Origin: an uncultured Clostridia bacterium
GTDB lineage: Bacteria > Bacillota > Clostridia > Oscillospirales > Ruminococcaceae
Reading direction: 5' to 3'
Assembly: GCA_947631575.1 (NCBI GenBank)
Contig: CANRLW010000004.1
Coordinates: 30,584-94,583, forward strand
DNA length: 64,000 nt
Of this stretch, positions 58,498-64,000 are shown one piece after another. Position numbers and translations under genes: made by a program. Numbering within the stretch: the stretch's first letter is position 1; every line of letters starts with the position of its first letter. The notes beneath the pieces were generated by a model. It did no database searches and was not told where the DNA came from. It saw only the letters and a list, made by a program, of their open reading frames with translations.

Positions 58498-60153
58498 TTA
58501 ATCTTTAAATACCGCGCCCGTGTTTGACGAAGTGACAAGCTGTGCATAGCGCTTGAGATAGCCCTCAAGCTCTTTCGGAGGAAGAACGCCTTTCTTCTTG
58601 CGCTCCTCTATAACAGCATCATCAACAAGCAGCGTTACCGAACGGTTCGGAATATCAATATGTATCTTATCTCCGTCCTCAACAAACGCTATAAGTCCGC
58701 CCTCTGCCGCCTCGGGAGAAACGTGTCCGATAGCCGCACCTCTTGATGCGCCGCTGAATCGTCCGTCGGTAATAAGCGCAACGTTTCCGTCAAGACCCTT
58801 TCCGACAATTGCCGCAGTAGGCGCGAGCATTTCGGGCATTCCCGGTCCGCCTTTCGGACCTTCATAGCGGATAACGACAACATCTCCCGCCTTTATTTCA
58901 CCGCCAAGGATTGCGTCGCAGGCAGGCTGTTCGCCGTCGAAAACGCGGGCTGTTCCCGTAAAGTCCATCATTTCTGGCTTTACAGCGCCCTGCTTTACAA
59001 CAGAACCGTTTACAGCGAGGTTTCCGCTAAGTATTGCAATACCGCCGTCCTGTCTTATCGGATCGTCAATTTTGTGAACAATTACGCCGTCTGCGTCTCT
59101 AGCAGCCTTTATTCTGTCAGCCTGTGTACCGCTTACGGTAAGAACATCCTCATGGATATGACCTTTCTTTGAAAGCTCCTTAATAACAGTCTGAATACCG
59201 CCTACTGCGTTCAAATCGGTTATAAACACGCTTGATGCGGGATTAAGCTTTGCAAGCTGAGGAGTGTTCCTGCTCATACGGTCAATATCGTCAAGGCTTA
59301 TATCTACCTTTGCCTCGTGAGCAATTGCAAGCAAATGCAAAACCGTATTTGAAGATGCGCCTATTGCCATTTCTACGGCAAGAGCGTTTTCCATATTCTT
59401 TTTCGTGAGAATGTCGGAAGGACGAATATTCTGCTTAACGAGTTCTACAACACGTTCACCGCTCTCTTTTGCAAGACGGCGGCGCGCCGAGGTTACGGCA
59501 GGCTCAGTTCCGCCGAAAGGAAGAGACATACCGATACTTTCATTCAGGCAGTTCATTGAATTTGCGGTGTACATTCCCGAACAAGAACCGCAGGTCGGGC
59601 ACGCGTTGTCCTCGTAGTCCTTTATAACGCTGTCGTCAATCTCGCCGTTTGAATACTGTCCAATTGCCTCATATATCTCGGAATAACCCACTCTCTTATT
59701 TTGAACGCAGCCGGGTAGCATAGGACCGCCGCTTACGAATATCGACGGCAGGTTCATTCTTGCCGCAGCCATTACCATTCCGGGTACTATCTTATCGCAG
59801 TTGGGAATAAATACAACGCCGTCAAGAGGGTGCGCCGTAAGCATAACTTCAATGCTGTCCGCTATAAGCTCGCGCGATGCAAGCGAATATCTCATTCCCT
59901 TGTGGTTCATTGCAAGTCCGTCACAAACGCCGATAGTAAAGAACTCAAACGGAACTCCACCCGCGTTTCTTATGCCGTCTTTTACATAGCGTGAAATTTC
60001 CTGGAGATGCTGATGCCCCGGAACATAGTCGCTCGCCGCGCAAACAACCGCGATAAACGGCTTATTCATTTCGCTGTCAATAACTCCGAGCGATTTCAGA
60101 ACCGCTCTGTGAGGAGTTTTTTCAACTCCCTTTTTAATAAGATCACTTCTCAT
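58498..60153 (-). CDS. ilvD: Dihydroxy-acid dehydratase
   Basis: [56 protein letters not shown]. Confidence 0.96.
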   Translation of the reverse strand: MRSDLIKKGVEKTPHRAVLKSLGVIDSEMNKPFIAVVCAASDYVPGHQHLQEISRYVKDGIRNAGGVPFEFFTIGVCDGLAMNHKGMRYSLASRELIADSIEVMLTAHPLDGVVFIPNCDKIVPGMVMAAARMNLPSIFVSGGPMLPGCVQNKRVGYSEIYEAIGQYSNGEIDDSVIKDYEDNACPTCGSCSGMYTANSMNCLNESIGMSLPFGGTEPAVTSARRRLAKESGERVVELVKQNIRPSDILTKKNMENALAVEMAIGASSNTVLHLLAIAHEAKVDISLDDIDRMSRNTPQLAKLNPASSVFITDLNAVGGIQTVIKELSKKGHIHEDVLTVSGTQADRIKAARDADGVIVHKIDDPIRQDGGIAILSGNLAVNGSVVKQGAVKPEMMDFTGTARVFDGEQPACDAILGGEIKAGDVVVIRYEGPKGGPGMPEMLAPTAAIVGKGLDGNVALITDGRFSGASRGAAIGHVSPEAAEGGLIAFVEDGDKIHIDIPNRSVTLLVDDAVIEERKKKGVLPPKELEGYLKRYAQLVTSSNTGAVFKD

Positions 60154-60198
60154 TTTTAAAGTCCTTTCATATAATACGGTAAAACCGCTTTTTACTTT

Positions 60199-61158
60199 TT
60201 ATGCTTTAAACAGCATTGCCGCGCCGATTATACCTGCGTCGTTTCCAAGACGGCAAACATCTATTTCGGTGTTTTTGGCGCTGTTTTTTGAATATATCTG
60301 CCTTTTTACTTCTTCTCTAAGGGGCAACAAAAGCGTATCCCCTTCATTACAAACTCCCCCGCCGATACAGAGAATTTCGGGCTGGAATGTATTTATAACG
60401 TTAGTTATTCCGCAGGCGAGATACTTTACATATTCGTCCGTAACCGATTTTCCTATGACATCTCCCGCTTTCATAGCTTTATATGCGGTTCGCGCGGAGC
60501 ATCTTCCGTCCTGCTCTATGATCTCATTTATAATGCTTTCGGGGTGTTTTTGAGCCGCTCTTAAAGTCATTTTCACAAGACCCGTTGCAGAAGAATATGC
60601 CTCAAAACAGCCGCGCCTTCCGCAGTTACATGGTTCTCCGTCTACAACAATGACCGTATGACCTATTTCGCCGCCCGCAAAATTAGAGCCGCGGTATATT
60701 CTCCCGTCAATGATAATTCCTGCTCCAACGCCTGTGCCGAGAGTAATAACTACAGCGTTTTTTGTTCCCTTTGCCGCTCCCGCAACAAATTCTCCGAAAG
60801 CAGCGGCGTTTGCGTCATTGTCGAGATAAACTTTTATACCAAACTCTTTTTCAAGATCTTCGCGAATAGGAGAATTATTAAATCCGATGTTGCTGCAATT
60901 TTCTATTATTCCGCTCTCGCTGTTGCACACGCCCGGTGAGCCTACGCCAAGCGACTTTGCGTCCGGTATGTTTATCCCTGCCGTTTCACATGCAGAAACT
61001 ACCGCAGTTTTTATAACATCAAGAACATCGCGGTATTCGAGAGAATTACCGGATGATTTTGTTTTGACCTTAGAGCGCGCTATTATCTCGCATTTATCAT
61101 TTACTATACCGCAGGCGATATTTGTTCCGCCGATATCTACCCCTATGTAATAAGCCAT
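60199..61158 (-). CDS. ROK family glucokinase
   Basis: YYIGVDIGGTNIACGIV; NDANAAAFGE; GEIGHTVI...CNCGRRGCFEAYSSATG; start set at 61158. Confidence 0.92.
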   Translation of the reverse strand: MAYYIGVDIGGTNIACGIVNDKCEIIARSKVKTKSSGNSLEYRDVLDVIKTAVVSACETAGINIPDAKSLGVGSPGVCNSESGIIENCSNIGFNNSPIREDLEKEFGIKVYLDNDANAAAFGEFVAGAAKGTKNAVVITLGTGVGAGIIIDGRIYRGSNFAGGEIGHTVIVVDGEPCNCGRRGCFEAYSSATGLVKMTLRAAQKHPESIINEIIEQDGRCSARTAYKAMKAGDVIGKSVTDEYVKYLACGITNVINTFQPEILCIGGGVCNEGDTLLLPLREEVKRQIYSKNSAKNTEIDVCRLGNDAGIIGAAMLFKA

Positions 61159-61174
61159 GATACCTCCGCGAAAA

Positions 61175-61810
61175 TCAATAACCAAGCTCTTCGGCTACAA
61201 TTATGACCTTTATTCTGTCGGGAACTCTCTGCTGTCCTAAAAACACATATGAACAGCATATTCTCGCAGGACTTTTGCAAGGCTCTCCCGAAATCAGCTT
61301 TTCACACTTCCCTGTTTTCGCACAGGGCGTCTGACAGTTAAGCCTTGCGGCATTTTTCGGGGCTGTATGTTCTTGGACGCGGAGTATTGCGGCTTTGCGG
61401 TCTTTTACTATTTTATTAGCTCCCGCTACAATAATGACCTGCTTAGGACCGAATATCATAGCCGCAACGCGGTTTCCGTTTCCGTCTACATTATAAAGCT
61501 CTCCTTCTTCTGTTATAGCGTTTGAGCTTGAGAAAAATGTATCCGAAACAAACGCCTTTCTGAATATCTCTCCAACTTCATCGGGATTTTTTCCCTCCGA
61601 GCGGTCAAGATATATCCCCTTATACTCGTTTAAAAGCAAATCTGTAACTCCGCTTTCTTTCAGCGTCATCGAGCCGCCCGCTGTTATGAGCTTGTCGTTT
61701 TTTATAAGCTCACGAATAAGGCTGTAAAGCTCTTCCCTGCCGGTTACGAAATACGGTTTCATTTTGTTTCTCGAAAGAGAGTCCATTGTGCGTTTTATTT
61801 TTTCGTCCAT
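61175..61810 (-). CDS. LUD-domain (lactate utilisation) family protein
   Basis: AGGSMTLKESGVTDLL, FFSSSNAITEEGELYNVDGNGNRVAAMIFGPKQVIIVAGANKIV. Confidence 0.88.
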   Translation of the reverse strand: MDEKIKRTMDSLSRNKMKPYFVTGREELYSLIRELIKNDKLITAGGSMTLKESGVTDLLLNEYKGIYLDRSEGKNPDEVGEIFRKAFVSDTFFSSSNAITEEGELYNVDGNGNRVAAMIFGPKQVIIVAGANKIVKDRKAAILRVQEHTAPKNAARLNCQTPCAKTGKCEKLISGEPCKSPARICCSYVFLGQQRVPDRIKVIIVAEELGY

Positions 61811-61830
61811 TAAAAAGCCTCCTTTTGGAT

Positions 61831-62718
61831 TTAATATATTCCTGCTTTTTGCTTTATTGTAATAAGCGAGTTATCAGAAACGACAAATCCTCCGTCGCTT
61901 GTATATTCTCCATAAGGAATATAGAATTCTGCGGGAGAAACGCCGTTTTGAATCATATATAAAAGAGCCGCCTTATGAGCAGAAAAACTATCCGAGGTAA
62001 GACTTGTTGTACATTTTTCGGTTAATGAATTAAACAACATTCCAAGTCTGTTGTTATTAAGATCGCGGTAGTTCTGATTTATAAGCTCGGAAAGGATATC
62101 GCCTACAATATTGAAACGATAATTTTCGCCTTCCGTAAAATCCGCCCGCATTATATATGCATACAGCGTATCAGCCGAAAACAGCTTGTCCCCCGCGTTT
62201 ATGGTCTCAGCGTTACGATCATCAGAAATAATGATTGTTTTTGGCACTTTATACATTACATTTCCAAAAGACTGAACGATATCCGTAAATGAATTCTCAT
62301 TGAAATTAACAAATCCTTCACAAGGCACACCCGTTATATCAGAGACAGCTTTTACAACTTCGTCTCCTCCCTGTGAAGTATAAATATCTCCGAGATTTTT
62401 TCCGCGGCTGTCCATACTTATTCCCGAAACAAGAGGTATCAAAGCTAATCTGTTTTCAACAACGTTAAATTCACAGAGAATAAAAAGGTCGGGGCTTGCG
62501 GAGTAATTATCGGATATCATGACAATTGTATTAAAATTTTCCTTAAAGGTAGGAGTATAGTCTTCTGAAAGCTCCCCATTGCTGTCAACGAAAGCGGGAG
62601 TATCATCTTCCGGAAATAAAAACCACTTGAACGCGACTATTGCCGCAAACGCAAAAACAAGCGTTATTCCAAACGCAATAAAATATATATACCAGTTACT
62701 TTTTCTCTTAACCGACAT
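61831..62718 (-). CDS. Divergent LytR-CpsA-Psr-like membrane protein
   Basis: N-terminal TM; GGDEVVKAVSDITGVPCEGFVNFNENSFTDIVQSFGNVMYKVP resembles LCP core. Confidence 0.6.
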   Translation of the reverse strand: MSVKRKSNWYIYFIAFGITLVFAFAAIVAFKWFLFPEDDTPAFVDSNGELSEDYTPTFKENFNTIVMISDNYSASPDLFILCEFNVVENRLALIPLVSGISMDSRGKNLGDIYTSQGGDEVVKAVSDITGVPCEGFVNFNENSFTDIVQSFGNVMYKVPKTIIISDDRNAETINAGDKLFSADTLYAYIMRADFTEGENYRFNIVGDILSELINQNYRDLNNNRLGMLFNSLTEKCTTSLTSDSFSAHKAALLYMIQNGVSPAEFYIPYGEYTSDGGFVVSDNSLITIKQKAGIY

Positions 62719-62796
62719 AGCTTTCCTTTCTTTCAGACTGTATAAATAGCCTGAGATCTGACTTTTAATACAGTTTGCTTATATACAATAATACTA

Positions 62797-62825
62797 TTGA
62801 CAATTTACAAAAGTTGTAATATAAT
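62797..62825 (+). promoter_or_regulatory. Consensus sigma-A promoter for alr
   Basis: TTGACA-N17-TATAAT perfect match. Confidence 0.85.
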
Positions 62826-62900
62826 AAATGGTGTGCTTATAATACCTTTCTATAGTATAACACATTATTCTGAAAATTTCAAGCGGTGAGGTGCATATTG

Positions 62901-64000
62901 ATGAATAATTTTTATCAAAGAACGTGGGCTGAAATAAATCTTGACAATTTATGCGGGAATATTGCGGTTTTAAGGGATATTGTCCCGAACAAAAAAATAA
63001 TTGCCGTTGTGAAAGCAAACGCATATGGACACGGCGACATACAATGCGCTGAGGCGTTGAACGGCTGCGGTATAGAAAATTTCTGCGTTTCCAATTTATG
63101 GGAGGCTCAAAGGCTCTACGAGGCAAACATAAAAGGCGAGATACTTATTTTTGGATATTGTGATATTCCGCTTGTTTTGGAAAATATCGGAAAAAACTTT
63201 GTGTTTACGGTCGGAGATACGGAATATGCGAAAAAGTTGTCTGACGCCGCCGAAAAATGCGGAAAAAAAGTTCCCGTAAACATAAAGATAGACACGGGAA
63301 TGAGCCGTGTCGGAATAGACAGCGAGGAACAACTTGACGAGATACTTTCTCTCAGAGGTCTTGACTGCCGCGCGTGTTATACGCATTTTGCGGTTTCGGA
63401 CAGTCTCGATGAAAACGACATTGCATTTACAAACGCTCAACAGGAAAAAATTCTCAACATGTGCAAAAAGCGCGGATTAAAATTCCACTCGCAGAACAGC
63501 GGAGGAATTATTTATCACAAGGATTTTTTGGGCGATCATGTTCGCGCGGGTATCATAATGTACGGGCAAAAGCCCGACGCGCGCTTTCCTGTTCCCGACG
63601 GAATAAAGCCTGTTTTCTCTCTGAAAAGCGTTGTTTGCCAGCTTAAAACAATTCCCGCAGGAAAAACAGTAAGCTACGGAAGAACATTCACCGCAAAACA
63701 TGATACTAAACTTGCGCTTATCCCCTGCGGATATGCCGACGGTTTTAACAGGCGGCTTTCGGGAAACTGGAATGTAACGATAAACGGACTGCCCGCGCCC
63801 GTTTGCGGAAGAATATGTATGGATCAGACACTTGTGGACGTTACGGATATTCCCGCAAATTTAGGCGACGAGGTAACTGTTTACTCAAACGAGCTTGATG
63901 GCGGAAACTCCGTGACTCAAGCCGCCGAGCAGATCGGAACGATAAACTATGAGCTTTTATGCGCGATAGGAACGCGCGTTCCGAGAATTTACATAAAGAA
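62901..64000 (+). CDS. alr: Alanine racemase, partial (3' end beyond window)
   Basis: MNNFYQRTWAEINLDNLCGNIAVLRDIVPNKKIIAVVKANAYGHG...; KIDTGMSRVG; CGRICMDQT. Confidence 0.95.
   Translation, partial: MNNFYQRTWAEINLDNLCGNIAVLRDIVPNKKIIAVVKANAYGHGDIQCAEALNGCGIENFCVSNLWEAQRLYEANIKGEILIFGYCDIPLVLENIGKNFVFTVGDTEYAKKLSDAAEKCGKKVPVNIKIDTGMSRVGIDSEEQLDEILSLRGLDCRACYTHFAVSDSLDENDIAFTNAQQEKILNMCKKRGLKFHSQNSGGIIYHKDFLGDHVRAGIIMYGQKPDARFPVPDGIKPVFSLKSVVCQLKTIPAGKTVSYGRTFTAKHDTKLALIPCGYADGFNRRLSGNWNVTINGLPAPVCGRICMDQTLVDVTDIPANLGDEVTVYSNELDGGNSVTQAAEQIGTINYELLCAIGTRVPRIYIK

Noticed and set aside
1-64000. CRISPR arrays, rRNA/tRNA genes, IS transposases, prophage structural genes, toxin-antitoxin loci
   Set aside because: None seen on reading both strands; tRNAs could be missed by eye and should be checked with tRNAscan-SE.

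Overview
64 kb of a low-to-mid GC Firmicutes (Clostridia/Ruminococcaceae-like) chromosome, densely coding. Most of it is ordinary housekeeping DNA: deoB-deoC, mltG, tmk, two tandem M42 peptidases, an arginine operon (argGHCJBDF plus three uncharacterised genes), a histidine operon (hisZGDBHAFIE plus two uncharacterised genes), polC-ispG-rseP-dxr-cdsA-uppS-frr-pyrH, hom, glgA, ilvD, a ROK kinase and alr (cut by the window edge). The most interesting region is about 21.3-26.6 kb. A minus-strand gene encodes only the N-terminal 117 residues of sporulation factor pro-sigma-K, with a pro-sequence and a candidate sigma-E promoter. It breaks off after ...TYASRCIDN, which is the position where skin elements interrupt sigK in Bacillus and Clostridioides. 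The foreign side of the junction starts 1 bp after the bioB stop codon. Behind it lie bioB, bioY, birA, a 529-aa SpoIVCA-like large serine recombinase and a divergent 59-aa ORF that could be its directionality factor. This looks like one end of a sigK-intervening (skin-like) element carrying a biotin module. The sigK 3' half is not visible in this window, so the far boundary is unknown. A SpoIVFB-like M50 protease, a candidate pro-sigma-K processing enzyme, is at 57.7-58.2 kb. No rRNA, tRNA, CRISPR array or IS element was recognised. All family calls come from reading the translations, with no database search.
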